Source of the DNA: B75-G9 sp964564905
GTDB taxonomy: Archaea > Hadarchaeota > Hadarchaeia > Hadarchaeales > Hadarchaeaceae
Assembly: GCA_964564905.1 (NCBI GenBank)
Contig: CAZMCI010000022.1
Span: 1-16,378 of the forward strand
DNA: 16,378 nucleotides
Direction: 5' to 3'
The notes beneath the pieces are model-generated. The model worked only from the letters and a program-made list of their open reading frames with translations. It had not been told where the DNA came from and made no database searches. Both the position numbers and the translations under genes were made by a program. Positions 1 through 7,215 of the stretch are shown piece after piece. Within the stretch, counting starts at the first letter, position 1, and each line of letters starts with the position of its first letter.

Positions 1-477
1 CTTTGTGCCTAGGTCGGCGCTGAATTCGATGTCCCGCTTGCGGAACTCCGACCAGCTCCTGTTTTTTAGGGCCGTGGAGATGTGCCGCCTGAAAGCCCTG
101 TGCCTGAGCAGGCTCCGGAGCAACCGCATTTCCCTGTCCGGGACGAAGACCGTCGGGAGCCAGTTCATTTGGGTCATGGGGGGCGAGCAGCTCGCTGTTT
201 ACCTTATCCGTAAGTCCTCAGCCTTCGCCCTCACCTTGGTCGGGTTTGCCAGCAGAGGGGTGTAGCCGAGTTCATCCATGAGGTCCACCCATGGCCAGCA
301 GAATCCCACTGATTCCAGCGCAACCTCGGTACTCGGTGGAAGCCCTTCAAGGAATTTCTCCAGATCCTCTTTGCTCGTGTTGAACCGTTCCTGCTTCAGG
401 ATCTTCCCGTCCACCGACATCACCGTCCCCTGGGTCTTCTTCAGGTGCAGGTCTAGCCCTACGACCATTTCGGGCAT
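1..477 (-). pseudogene. IS110-family transposase, decayed 5' fragment
   Basis: Reading from 477 downward, the protein opens VVGLDLHLKKTQGTV, the first acidic strand of the DEDD (RuvC-like) catalytic domain of IS110-type transposases, and continues through ALESVGFCWPWVDLMDELG and the TKVRAKAED segment. The frame then breaks at a TAA near 199. The family sequence resumes one frame away (TDKVNSELLA, about 204-173) and returns to the original frame as MNWLPTVFVPDREMRLLRSLL down to base 1. Two compensating indels and the in-frame stop mean no intact protein is made. The C-terminal half lies outside the window. The family call rests on recognised motifs; inactivity follows from the frameshifts, unless they are sequencing errors. 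Confidence 0.8.
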
Positions 478-599
478 GTTTTTACCTTCGGTATTTCTTG
501 GCTTTTCGGAAGTAATTCAGGCTGGGCCTTCCAGCTTTACAATGTGAGAAACCTATTTAGGCTTGTCCGAAAATTGTCTCAAATGCCTAGGTGACTGAA

Positions 600-965
600 A
601 TGCCAGCGCGAACAGGTCCGACAAATCCGATATTGCGAAGACTGATAAGACAGCTACGGGAGTATGGGAGAAGGCAAAAGGCCAAAATATGGCTGGACAT
701 AGCGGAGCGTCTCGAGGGTCCCAGCAGGAGACGGTCGGAAGTTAACCTCAGTCAGCTCGAGCGATATGCCTCAACCGGAGACGTTGTCGTGGTACCGGGA
801 AAGGTCTTGGCGGCCGGTGGGCTGAGTCGCCCGATATCCGTGGCGGCTTTCAGATTTTCTTCCCCGGCTAGGCGGAAGCTCATGATGGCGGGCGGCAGAG
901 CGCTGACGATCCAAGAACTGATGGAGCAGAATCCAACCGGTAAAGGGGTAAAACTGATGGAGTGA
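600..965 (+). CDS. rpl18e: 50S ribosomal protein L18e (eL18)
   Basis: A 121-residue basic protein of the archaeal/eukaryotic eL18 family of the large ribosomal subunit. It shows TGPTNPILRRLIRQLR near the N terminus, the VVVPGKVLAAGGL core and a basic C-terminal half. I place the start at ATG 600 because an AGGTGA Shine-Dalgarno-like stretch at 589-594 sits about 5 nt upstream. A GTG at 591 is in frame but would overlap that site and add three residues. It is the first gene of the eL18-uL13-uS9-Rpo10 cluster, and uL13 begins 7 nt after its stop. Confidence 0.93.
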   Translation: MPARTGPTNPILRRLIRQLREYGRRQKAKIWLDIAERLEGPSRRRSEVNLSQLERYASTGDVVVVPGKVLAAGGLSRPISVAAFRFSSPARRKLMMAGGRALTIQELMEQNPTGKGVKLME

Positions 966-972
966 GAGCACC

Positions 973-1401
973 ATGATCGTGTGTGATGGTAAAGACATGG
1001 TTTTGGGCAGGCTCGCAAGCTTTGTCGCAAAACAGCTCTTAAAGGGGGAAAGAGTAGTGATAGTCAACGCCGAAAAAGTTGTGATATCTGGGAGACGGGA
1101 GTCCACCTTGAATGAGTACAGGGCATGGCTCGGGGCTAGAAATCTCACCAATCCGCGAAAGGGTCCTTTTCATCTAAAACGTCCAGAAGACCTGGTGCGC
1201 TTAGCTGTGCGAGGCATGCTTCCCTACGACAGGCCCCGTGGTAAGGAAGCGTTCCGCCGCCTTCAGGTGCATGCGGGAGTACCCAAGGAGTTCTCCGGAA
1301 AGGAACTCGTGTCTATCCCAGACGCCAGCCTGGATCAGCTTGGAACGCGACGTTTCATCAGAGTTGAGACGCTCAGCAAGCATCTTGGGGGAAAATCATG
1401 A
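973..1401 (+). CDS. rpl13: 50S ribosomal protein L13 (uL13)
   Basis: A 142-residue archaeal uL13, a large-subunit 23S rRNA-binding protein. Recognisable segments are the N-terminal DGKDMVLGRLASFVAKQLLKG, the VVIVNAEKVVISGRR strand-turn and the VRGMLPYDRPRGKEAFRRL motif. The length suits the archaeal family. The start at ATG 973 follows a GGAGTGAG stretch that overlaps the end of eL18. Its TGA overlaps the ATG of uS9 in an ATGA quartet (1398-1401), which indicates translational coupling. Confidence 0.95.
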   Translation: MIVCDGKDMVLGRLASFVAKQLLKGERVVIVNAEKVVISGRRESTLNEYRAWLGARNLTNPRKGPFHLKRPEDLVRLAVRGMLPYDRPRGKEAFRRLQVHAGVPKEFSGKELVSIPDASLDQLGTRRFIRVETLSKHLGGKS

Positions 1402-1796
1402 AAACGATCATAACCACGGGGAGGAGAAAAGCTGCTCTCGCGCGAGCCACGGTGAGATCTGGCCGTGGGAGGATACTCATCAACAGTACCTCACTTGACA
1501 CCTATGAGCCGGAACTTGCGCGACTCAAGATATTGGAACCACTGAAACTGGCCCCAGAACTGGCAAAACGAGTCGATGTCGAGGTGAACGTCGAGGGCGG
1601 AGGGGTCATGGGACAGGCGGATGCTGCGCGTACCGCGATAGCTAGGGGACTCGTCGAGTGGTCCCAAGACCAAAAGCTTAAGGAGGTCTTTAAGCAGTAC
1701 GACTGGACGTTGATAAAGAGTGATGTGCGTTTCAAGGAGCCGAAGAAACCGGGAGGACCGGGTGCACGAGCCAAGGTTCAAAAGAGCTACAGATGA
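1398..1796 (+). CDS. rps9: 30S ribosomal protein S9 (uS9)
   Basis: A 132-residue small-subunit protein. It has the uS9 opening TTGRRKAALARATVRSGRG, the GGGVMGQADAARTAIARGL segment and the invariant C-terminal KSYR tail, which reaches the tRNA in the P site of the ribosome. It starts inside the uL13 stop codon (ATGA overlap), so the two are almost certainly co-translated. About 60 nt separate it from Rpo10. Confidence 0.96.
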   Translation: MKTIITTGRRKAALARATVRSGRGRILINSTSLDTYEPELARLKILEPLKLAPELAKRVDVEVNVEGGGVMGQADAARTAIARGLVEWSQDQKLKEVFKQYDWTLIKSDVRFKEPKKPGGPGARAKVQKSYR

Positions 1797-1858
1797 AGGT
1801 CGCACAGCACAACAGTTATTAAATCGGTGGTGTTGAGTCAAATGGTCTAAATGGAGGG

Positions 1859-2056
1859 ATGAGTACGAGACCAATCCGCTGTATTACATGTGGTAAATTG
1901 TTGGCTGATAAATACGAGGAGTTCGAGGAACGCGTTAAAAAGGGTGAAGAGCCAAAGCGCGTGCTGGATGAGCTTGGAATTAAACGTTACTGCTGCAGGT
2001 CTGTCATGCTCACCAGCGTAGACGTGATGGATGAGATAGCCAAGTTTAAAAAGTGA
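1859..2056 (+). CDS. rpoN: DNA-directed RNA polymerase subunit Rpo10 (RpoN)
   Basis: A 65-residue homologue of eukaryotic Rpb10, a zinc-bundle subunit of the archaeal RNA polymerase assembly platform (with Rpo3, Rpo11 and Rpo12). The atypical zinc ligands are visible as CITCGK near residue 10 and the adjacent pair in YCCRS. A GGAGGG immediately abuts the ATG, which is too close to act as a normal ribosome-binding site. With the AT-rich GTTATTAAAT at 1815-1824, a short-leader or leaderless transcript is possible. Its place after uS9 is the usual archaeal order; RpoK and enolase, often next, are replaced here by RuBisCO. Confidence 0.95.
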   Translation: MSTRPIRCITCGKLLADKYEEFEERVKKGEEPKRVLDELGIKRYCCRSVMLTSVDVMDEIAKFKK

Positions 2057-2104
2057 CCTCGGTCCCCTAACCCTTTTGAGATAGTAGGTCTAACTTGTCC
2101 TTGT

Positions 2105-3394
2105 ATGCCAATTGAGTGGTATCTAGATTTTGTTGATTTGGATTATACTCCGTCGGACAGAGAATTGGTGGCATTGTTTAGGATAGAACCAGCCGAGAGG
2201 ATCACCATGAGGGAGGCGGCAGGTCGAATCGCTTCCGAGAGTTCCATTGGAACCTGGACGACCCTGACGACGATGAGTCCCGAGAAACGTCGGCTCATGG
2301 CAAAAGCTTACGGGATAAAGGGGCGCTGGGTCAGGATAGCATACCCTCCGGAGCTTTTTGAGGGTGGGAACATGCCTCAGATCCTCAGCTCGATCGCGGG
2401 AAATATCTTCGGGATGAAGGCTGTGCGAAACCTAAGGCTGGAAGATGTGAGATGGCCCTCCGGGATGATTCGGTCGTTCAGGGGGCCTCAGTTTGGGATC
2501 CGGGGTGTGAGGAAAATTTTCAAGATTGAAAAACGACCGATTACCGCCACGGTTCCCAAGCCCAAAGTTGGAATGTCCAGCGAGGAGCATGCCCGCGCTG
2601 GATACGAGGCTTGGATGGGCGGGATAGACCTCCTGAAAGACGATGAAAATCTCTCCAGTCAGCGTTTCAACCAGTTTGAGCGTAGGGCCAAGCTTTCATT
2701 TAAGATGAGGGACAGGGCAGAACGGGAGACCGGAGAACGAAAAGGTTACCTCATCAACGTCACAGCCGAAACCATGGAGATGCTCCGGCGGGCAAGATTG
2801 GTCAGGAAACTTGGGGGTGAACACGTGATGGTGGACATACTGACCGCCGGGTGGGCCGGGGTGCAGACGTTGCGTGAGGAGTGTGAAGAACTCGGGCTGG
2901 CCATCCACGCCCATCGCGCGTTTCACGCAGCTTTCACCCGTGACCCGAAACATGGGATGTCTATGCTGGCGGTTGCAAAAATAGCTAGGCTCGTCGGCGT
3001 TGATCAGATCCACATCGGAACCGTGGTGGGAAAGCTCGAGTCGTCGAAGGAGGGGGTGCTGGCGATCCAGAGGGTCATCACAAGCAAAAATGTAACGGGA
3101 AATGGACTGATCCTGCAGCAGCGGTGGGGCACCATCAAACCGGTTTTCCCGGTCAGTTCTGGTGGTCTGCATCCAGGATTGCTCCCCCAGATAATTTCAA
3201 TGCTTGGGAGGGATATCGTCATTCAGGTTGGCGGAGGCGTGTGGGGACATCCACGAGGGGGCAGGGCTGGGGCCACTGCGGTGCGTCAAGCGATAGACGC
3301 CGTGTTGGACGGTGTTTCGCTTGAGAAGCGCGCTGAGAGTGAAATGGAGCTGAGGGCCGCTCTGGAAAAATGGAGATATATCAGGCCGAAATAA
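2105..3394 (+). CDS. rbcL: Form III ribulose-1,5-bisphosphate carboxylase/oxygenase (RuBisCO) large subunit
   Basis: A 429-residue RuBisCO with the full active-site set. PKPKVG at 151-156 carries the catalytic lysine. GGIDLLKDDE at 172-181 includes the carbamylated lysine K178 and metal ligands D180/E181. HAHRAFH is at 268-274, loop 6 is GTVVGKLES with K310, and phosphate-binding SSGG and GGGVWGHP are at 351-354 and 376-383. So it should carboxylate RuBP rather than be a RuBisCO-like protein. No small subunit or phosphoribulokinase is present, and overall similarity points to archaeal form III, which known archaea use to turn nucleotide-derived ribulose bisphosphate into two 3-phosphoglycerates. 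The 3' end overlaps the next gene by 25 nt. The start at ATG 2105 fits the family's N terminus. Confidence 0.96.
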   Translation: MPIEWYLDFVDLDYTPSDRELVALFRIEPAERITMREAAGRIASESSIGTWTTLTTMSPEKRRLMAKAYGIKGRWVRIAYPPELFEGGNMPQILSSIAGNIFGMKAVRNLRLEDVRWPSGMIRSFRGPQFGIRGVRKIFKIEKRPITATVPKPKVGMSSEEHARAGYEAWMGGIDLLKDDENLSSQRFNQFERRAKLSFKMRDRAERETGERKGYLINVTAETMEMLRRARLVRKLGGEHVMVDILTAGWAGVQTLREECEELGLAIHAHRAFHAAFTRDPKHGMSMLAVAKIARLVGVDQIHIGTVVGKLESSKEGVLAIQRVITSKNVTGNGLILQQRWGTIKPVFPVSSGGLHPGLLPQIISMLGRDIVIQVGGGVWGHPRGGRAGATAVRQAIDAVLDGVSLEKRAESEMELRAALEKWRYIRPK

Positions 3395-4353
3395 GGTGTC
3401 ATCGGGGGATTTCCTTGGGATATCAAGTACAACTCATCACTCCAGATGAAAAGACCAGGCTTTTCGACTTGAACCTCAGACGATACCTCTACACGAAGAA
3501 GGCCAACATCTACGGATGCTGTATCAAGTTGCTGACCGAATTGGAGGATGTGAAGGATCGCTGGGAGGACAATTTCTACACCATGGATGAAAACATCAGA
3601 TCTCACGGAAGGGTTGTGGTGCTGGAGGAAAGGGACAGACCGCTTGAGGTGAAATACGATCCCTACACCAACACGGCATTTCTCACGAATGTGGATTATT
3701 ATGGTTGGATAAAGAGCATCGCTCTGGCTGTGGCTGGCGATGTCTTGGAGGACGAACACGAGATCTACCCGGTTCATGGTGCAGCGATAGATGTGGATGG
3801 GACAGGGGTCTCCATCATAGCACCTTCCGGAACCGGGAAGACCACCCACTCCTGGGGTTTGCTCAGGGAGAAGAGGGCGAGACTGGTCACCGACGACTGG
3901 TATTTTGTGAGGATGTACGAACAGGGTCCGCTTGCGTTCGGCTCCGAGAAAAATTGCTATGTCGAGGCAGATATCGGGAAGATATGGAAGGAATACGAGG
4001 GCCTTTTGGAGAGAGCACATTTCGACAAACGCGGAAGGGCCATCGTGAACGTCAGGTGGGCGGTGGGCGGTGGAGGCGTGATCCCGATGACCTCCCTCAG
4101 AAAAATAATTTTGCTGAAGAGGGAGAAAGATGATCCCAAGATAATAGAGAAACTTGACGCGGACGAGGCGCTGGGGTACATGATTGCGAACGATTTTTGC
4201 AACCCCCACCAGCTGGTCAGGGACAGACGAAAGTTCCAGCTCAGGAAGGATTTCTTCAGAAAACTCTTTGAGGTCACGGAGGTTTATTTGGTCAACACCG
4301 TTAAGCCACCGGTCGAGACGAATATACAGATAGTGAAAGCTATTAAGTCGTGA
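3370..4353 (+). CDS. HprK/PEPCK-fold P-loop kinase-like protein, function unknown
   Basis: A 327-residue soluble protein. Residues 136-180 resemble the nucleotide-binding core of HPr kinase/PEP carboxykinase: VHGAAIDVDG, then a Walker A loop SGTGKTTH (153-160), then LVTDDWYFV (172-180) with paired aspartates suited to metal binding. A glycine-rich GGGGVIP follows at 233-239. The first 130 residues are not familiar to me. It lacks HPr-type catalytic landmarks I could assign confidently, so the substrate is open. It begins 25 nt inside the RuBisCO gene, implying translational coupling and a shared pathway. I infer a sugar- or protein-directed phosphotransfer role near RuBP or nucleotide salvage; a regulatory ATPase is equally possible. 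Confidence 0.7.
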   Translation: MEIYQAEIRCHRGISLGYQVQLITPDEKTRLFDLNLRRYLYTKKANIYGCCIKLLTELEDVKDRWEDNFYTMDENIRSHGRVVVLEERDRPLEVKYDPYTNTAFLTNVDYYGWIKSIALAVAGDVLEDEHEIYPVHGAAIDVDGTGVSIIAPSGTGKTTHSWGLLREKRARLVTDDWYFVRMYEQGPLAFGSEKNCYVEADIGKIWKEYEGLLERAHFDKRGRAIVNVRWAVGGGGVIPMTSLRKIILLKREKDDPKIIEKLDADEALGYMIANDFCNPHQLVRDRRKFQLRKDFFRKLFEVTEVYLVNTVKPPVETNIQIVKAIKS

Positions 4354-4365
4354 TTTCCGCCCATT

Positions 4366-4379
4366 GTTTTTATGTAAAT
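4366..4379 (+). promoter_or_regulatory. TATA-like box for tRNA-Pro
   Basis: The AT-rich stretch GTTTTTATGTAAAT is centred about 25 bp before the first base of the tRNA, the spacing expected for an archaeal TBP site. Inferred from position and composition only. Confidence 0.45.
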
Positions 4380-4396
4380 GGAGATAAATTTCTCCG

Positions 4397-4491
4397 GGGG
4401 CCGTAGGGTAGCTTGGTCAATCCTCCCAGCTAATCTTTAGATCTGGAATGGGGTGCTGGTGACCCGAGTTCAAATCTCGGCGGCCCCACCA
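4397..4491 (+). tRNA. tRNA-Pro(GGG) with a 17-nt intron at 32/33
   Basis: Acceptor GGGGCCG (4397-4403) pairs with CGGCCCC (4481-4487), followed by A73 and an encoded CCA (4489-4491). The T arm is CCGAG-TTCAAAT-CTCGG. Anticodon stem CCAGC (4426-4430) pairs with GCTGG (4455-4459). The 24-nt loop between them reduces to a canonical 7-nt loop, TTGGGGT, once 4432-4448 is removed, giving anticodon GGG. The mature length is 78 nt including CCA, the same as the spliced tRNA-Asp here. The 3' end doubles as the left attachment site of the downstream island. Confidence 0.92.
4432..4448 (+). other. tRNA intron (17 nt) in a canonical BHB motif
   Basis: The splice motif is complete. Outer helix CCTC (4422-4425) pairs with GGGG (4450-4453). 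The four-pair central helix is CCAG (4426-4429) with CTGG (4443-4446). The 5' three-base bulge is CT|A (4430-4432), inner helix ATC/GAT has a UUUA loop, and the 3' three-base bulge is AA|T (4447-4449). Cutting after the second bulge base on each side gives the intron stated and places it between tRNA positions 32 and 33, not the common 37/38 site. Confidence 0.88.
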
Positions 4492-4493
4492 CT
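4479..4493 (+). repeat. attL-like direct repeat (tRNA-Pro 3' end)
   Basis: GGCGGCCCCACCACT, covering the last T-stem bases, acceptor strand, A73, CCA and two further bases. It is identical to 8388-8402. The flanking bases differ at once on both sides (C/A before, T/A after). Confidence 0.75.
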
Positions 4494-5594
4494 TCACTGC
4501 TTTTCCCCAGACCTCTTCTCTTGCGATACTGCTATATGCTTCACAGAAAACAAGCTCAAACATGCGATAACCAAGCACAGTGCCATAAGTTCAAATGCTG
4601 ATATGGGAGCTCCCTCCCCTCTGAGAAAAGACAACACCGTCTGACCAGCAAGACTTGGTTTATAATACGACACGAGAAGATTTGGAGACCATTTTGGACT
4701 AAACCAATGAGCCACCCAACCGATCCCTTGACTTTCAAGATGTCTCAAACACACTTCGTCTGTTTCCGCAAATATTATGGGAATATTCTCAACAATCTCA
4801 GGAGCCGTTTCGAAATACGATGTGCGTTTGTAAGCCACATTATTGTCTTCGATTGGGTAGATCGCTGCCCAAGTCAAGTCAAAAGCATAGTGAAGTCCAC
4901 TGACAAGCACGAGCTTATGAGGGTCATTTTGTCTTATTGGAGTTATAAGGTTCTCCTCAACAAACGCTTTCCACTTTAACCAAGCCGCTTCATCGTTGTC
5001 ATATTCCGACCACTTGACCTCATTGAAAATTTCGTAAGCTATTATGGTATTCTCATCGGAATACCGTTTACTTGCCTCGTTCCAAAAATATATCAGGTCT
5101 TCGTTTGTGTAGTAAAAAAGATTTTCTATGCGCTCGCCTGTAATTTCTGTGTGGTACGTTTCCTCTGGCGGATATCCTATAGCGTGAAAATCGAGAATGA
5201 TGGCCAAAGAGTTCTGTTTTGCAAGTTCAACCACGTGATCGATTTCTTCCCACACATCTACATTTTCTCTTTGGTACACACAATAATAGACTGGAAATCG
5301 GATAACATTCGCACCCCACTCCTTAACCTTTTCAATATATTCAGTATAATTGACATTTTCATCCCGCATGAATAGGGGTGGAACAACAGCAAGACCCCTC
5401 AACTGTACCTTTGAGTCACTGTTATCAAACACGTCCCTTCCCTCTACATGAACAGGTCCACTTATTGCAGGTGCTATCATCACCAACGGTGTTGGAAGCC
5501 ACAGCAATCGAAGCATGAAGTAAAACACTATTACAATGAGACAAATTAGGACCACTGAAAAGATCGCCCAAAATAATAACCGTTTTATTTTCAT
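4494..5594 (-). CDS. Membrane-anchored glycoside hydrolase, GH5-like (cellulase superfamily)
   Basis: A 366-residue protein. Residues 6-30 are a strongly hydrophobic N-terminal segment, 65-300 form a TIM-barrel-like domain, and 333-352 are a second hydrophobic segment followed by a short charged tail. Clan GH-A landmarks are VIRFPVYYCVY (97-107), LDFHAIGYPPE with H137, YEIFNEV with the presumed acid/base E192, and IPIIFAETDE with the presumed nucleophile E277. The catalytic domain probably faces outward, tethered at both ends. The C-terminal helix plus basic residues loosely recalls archaeosortase-type tails but has no standard tripartite motif. It ends 3 bp after the tRNA and diverges from the regulator operon. 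The substrate is unknown; the context suggests a cell-surface glycan or glycolipid. Confidence 0.72.
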   Translation of the reverse strand: MKIKRLLFWAIFSVVLICLIVIVFYFMLRLLWLPTPLVMIAPAISGPVHVEGRDVFDNSDSKVQLRGLAVVPPLFMRDENVNYTEYIEKVKEWGANVIRFPVYYCVYQRENVDVWEEIDHVVELAKQNSLAIILDFHAIGYPPEETYHTEITGERIENLFYYTNEDLIYFWNEASKRYSDENTIIAYEIFNEVKWSEYDNDEAAWLKWKAFVEENLITPIRQNDPHKLVLVSGLHYAFDLTWAAIYPIEDNNVAYKRTSYFETAPEIVENIPIIFAETDEVCLRHLESQGIGWVAHWFSPKWSPNLLVSYYKPSLAGQTVLSFLRGEGAPISAFELMALCLVIACLSLFSVKHIAVSQEKRSGEKQ

Positions 5595-5680
5595 CTTATG
5601 CCCTCACACCAAATTCTTCATCACACCCTTCGGGACCTGTAATTTAATTCCCCCTCGAGCTTTGGCTGTAGTTTATTTTG

Positions 5681-5690
5681 CATACGTATG
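5681..5690. promoter_or_regulatory. Palindrome between divergent island genes, possible operator
   Basis: CATACGTATG is a perfect 10-bp inverted repeat in the 137-bp gap between the divergent hydrolase and regulator genes. It is flanked by AT-rich, TATA-like stretches (TATTAAAATA at 5691-5700, TAATATAAAG at 5709-5718). The position suits binding by the adjacent winged-helix protein; binding itself is inference. Confidence 0.35.
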
Positions 5691-5731
5691 TATTAAAATA
5701 TGCAGGCATAATATAAAGTGGGGATGTGAAG

Positions 5732-6076
5732 ATGACGAAAAAGATTAACAACTTGATTGTCGAAATTTCGAATATTTTAGGCATAAGTGCTACTGGCAGG
5801 CTGATTTTGAGCTCTTTGGCAGAAACCAAGAAGAGACTCTCTGTACCTGAGATTACCGCAGAAATCAAGAGATCAGAGCGGTCTGTAAGGGCGCAATTAA
5901 AAATCCTCACAAAGTTAGAGCTTGTTAAAAAGGAGATAATGATCACGAAAGAGGGCAGGCTTGCTTATCAATATTTTGTGCCTCGGATAGATGGGCTGGC
6001 CAGGTCGGTGAAGAAGGAAATGATTAGACGATTGCGTAGGCTGGAAATGTACATGAAGGGGATTGGAGGAAGATGA
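5732..6076 (+). CDS. Winged-helix transcriptional regulator (ArsR/MarR-like)
   Basis: A roughly 114-residue basic protein. Its central part, ATGRLILSSLAETKKRLSV followed by PEITAEIKRSERSVRAQLKILTKLELV, reads as helix-turn-helix plus recognition helix, then a wing (KKEIMITKEGRLAYQYF) and a basic C-terminal helix that could dimerise. I prefer ATG 5732 because the GGGG at 5720-5723 lies at a usable distance; the GTG at 5726 is in frame but too close to it. It heads the rightward island operon and its stop overlaps the next start (ATGA, 6073-6076). The likely role is local control of the island and of the divergent hydrolase. Confidence 0.65.
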   Translation: MTKKINNLIVEISNILGISATGRLILSSLAETKKRLSVPEITAEIKRSERSVRAQLKILTKLELVKKEIMITKEGRLAYQYFVPRIDGLARSVKKEMIRRLRRLEMYMKGIGGR

Positions 6077-6351
6077 ACCCGTCTATCATAATTGGTCTAC
6101 TCCTATCGACATTTTGTTTTGCCTCCGTTGGTGGAACAGACGGTGCGACAGCCTGCGGATTATCGGAGCTTGCGACGATTTTTATTCTTTGTTTGACAAA
6201 CGCCACAATCATTTTGATATGGTTCGGATTTGTTGAGACCATAGATAGCCGCTTATCGAATTTCCTCAAGCACAAAAGAAATAACTACCTATCAAATTGC
6301 CTTGATGATGTACAATTTAGTAAGGAACCGCAAGAGGTAAGAACCCACTAA
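6073..6351 (+). CDS. Small two-helix membrane protein, unknown
   Basis: A 92-residue protein I do not recognise. Two hydrophobic stretches (about 4-22 and 32-54) separated by a short polar turn suggest a hairpin membrane protein with a hydrophilic C-terminal tail of roughly 35 residues. It is translationally coupled to the regulator upstream (ATGA overlap) and lies 6 bp before the UbiA-type gene, so it should belong to the same transcript. The coupling suggests it could be a membrane partner of the regulator, as in pairs where a small membrane protein sequesters a DNA-binding protein; that is speculation. No frame damage is seen. Confidence 0.55.
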   Translation: MNPSIIIGLLLSTFCFASVGGTDGATACGLSELATIFILCLTNATIILIWFGFVETIDSRLSNFLKHKRNNYLSNCLDDVQFSKEPQEVRTH

Positions 6352-6357
6352 TGGGGG

Positions 6358-7215
6358 ATGATGAGATTAAGCGGTTTATTTCAACAAATGAGTTGGTATT
6401 ACCAAAATTTTAGAGTTAGAAATTGGAGAGCTTATTTCGGCATGAGTATTTTGGGATTTGTTTCAGGATTGGGAGGATTGACACAATTTGATCACAGAGT
6501 TTTTCTGCTGTTTATAACCACGTCTTCGTTGTATCTCGCATTTTCGTTTTCCATTAACAACTGTTTTGACGTTAGAAATGATGTAAAGAAGCACAATAAT
6601 AAAAACCCCATTGCTTCTGGATTAGTTGGATTTAAAGAAGGGGTCTTTGTTTCTGTTCTAATCGCTTCGATTGGCATGCTTGTAACATACCTGTGGCTGA
6701 ATTTTCTATCTTTTTGTATCTATACGATATTGCTGTTGCTGAGTTTAGGTTACTCCGCGCCACCGTTAAGATTGAAAAGTGTTCCTGTGGCTGATCTAAT
6801 ATCGCACGGATTATTCTTTGGCTCGTTGCTCTTCCTTTATGGCGCATCGGTAGCGGGAAATTTAAATCCGTACGTAATCGCACTCGCTCTTTCTTTGTTC
6901 GTTCACTCTGCTGCTCTCAATTTAAGAAATCACCTTGAGGATCTCGATGAAGACATGCTGTCCAGAACTAAAACCACCGCTTGCTGGCTCGGGAAACCAA
7001 GATCAGCAAAAATTCTAAATAAATTGCTCGTTATCCACTGGGTCGTGTTAGGTATAATCACAATATGTGTTAACCCATTGTTTGGTATCTTGGTAAATAG
7101 TGTTACGTCACTGATCTTCCTTGTCTTGAAGAAGTATGTGCCCCCGGTTAGGGCAACCGATGTTTGCATTTCGTTAATTTACACGTCGACAATTGCGTTT
7201 TTGGCGGTATTATGA
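6358..7215 (+). CDS. UbiA-family prenyltransferase
   Basis: A polytopic membrane protein of about 285 residues with 7-9 hydrophobic segments. The two aspartate-rich metal/diphosphate motifs of the UbiA superfamily are visible: NNCFDVRND (67-75), followed by NKNP, and NHLEDLDED (191-199). The family's YSAPPLRLK loop is at 132-140. UbiA proteins transfer a polyprenyl chain from its diphosphate to an acceptor: quinone precursors, glycerol-phosphate lipids or phosphoribose. The acceptor cannot be read from sequence, but the downstream glycosyltransferase makes a lipid-linked sugar plausible. Two ATGs (6358, 6361) follow a GGGGG run; either could start. Its TGA overlaps the next ATG (7212-7215). 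Confidence 0.82.
   Translation: MMRLSGLFQQMSWYYQNFRVRNWRAYFGMSILGFVSGLGGLTQFDHRVFLLFITTSSLYLAFSFSINNCFDVRNDVKKHNNKNPIASGLVGFKEGVFVSVLIASIGMLVTYLWLNFLSFCIYTILLLLSLGYSAPPLRLKSVPVADLISHGLFFGSLLFLYGASVAGNLNPYVIALALSLFVHSAALNLRNHLEDLDEDMLSRTKTTACWLGKPRSAKILNKLLVIHWVVLGIITICVNPLFGILVNSVTSLIFLVLKKYVPPVRATDVCISLIYTSTIAFLAVL

Noticed and set aside
3286..4209. A 307-codon open frame antisense to the kinase-like gene
   Set aside because: It is a shadow of the GC-rich sense gene; the sense frame has a clear P-loop and context, and the antisense product resembles nothing.
4430..4442. Reading the tRNA-Pro region as a tRNA with anticodon AAT or TTA, or as a long-variable-arm tRNA
   Set aside because: The stem CCAG/CTGG is the BHB central helix of the precursor. 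The spliced form gives a normal 78-nt tRNA with anticodon GGG and standard D, T and acceptor arms.
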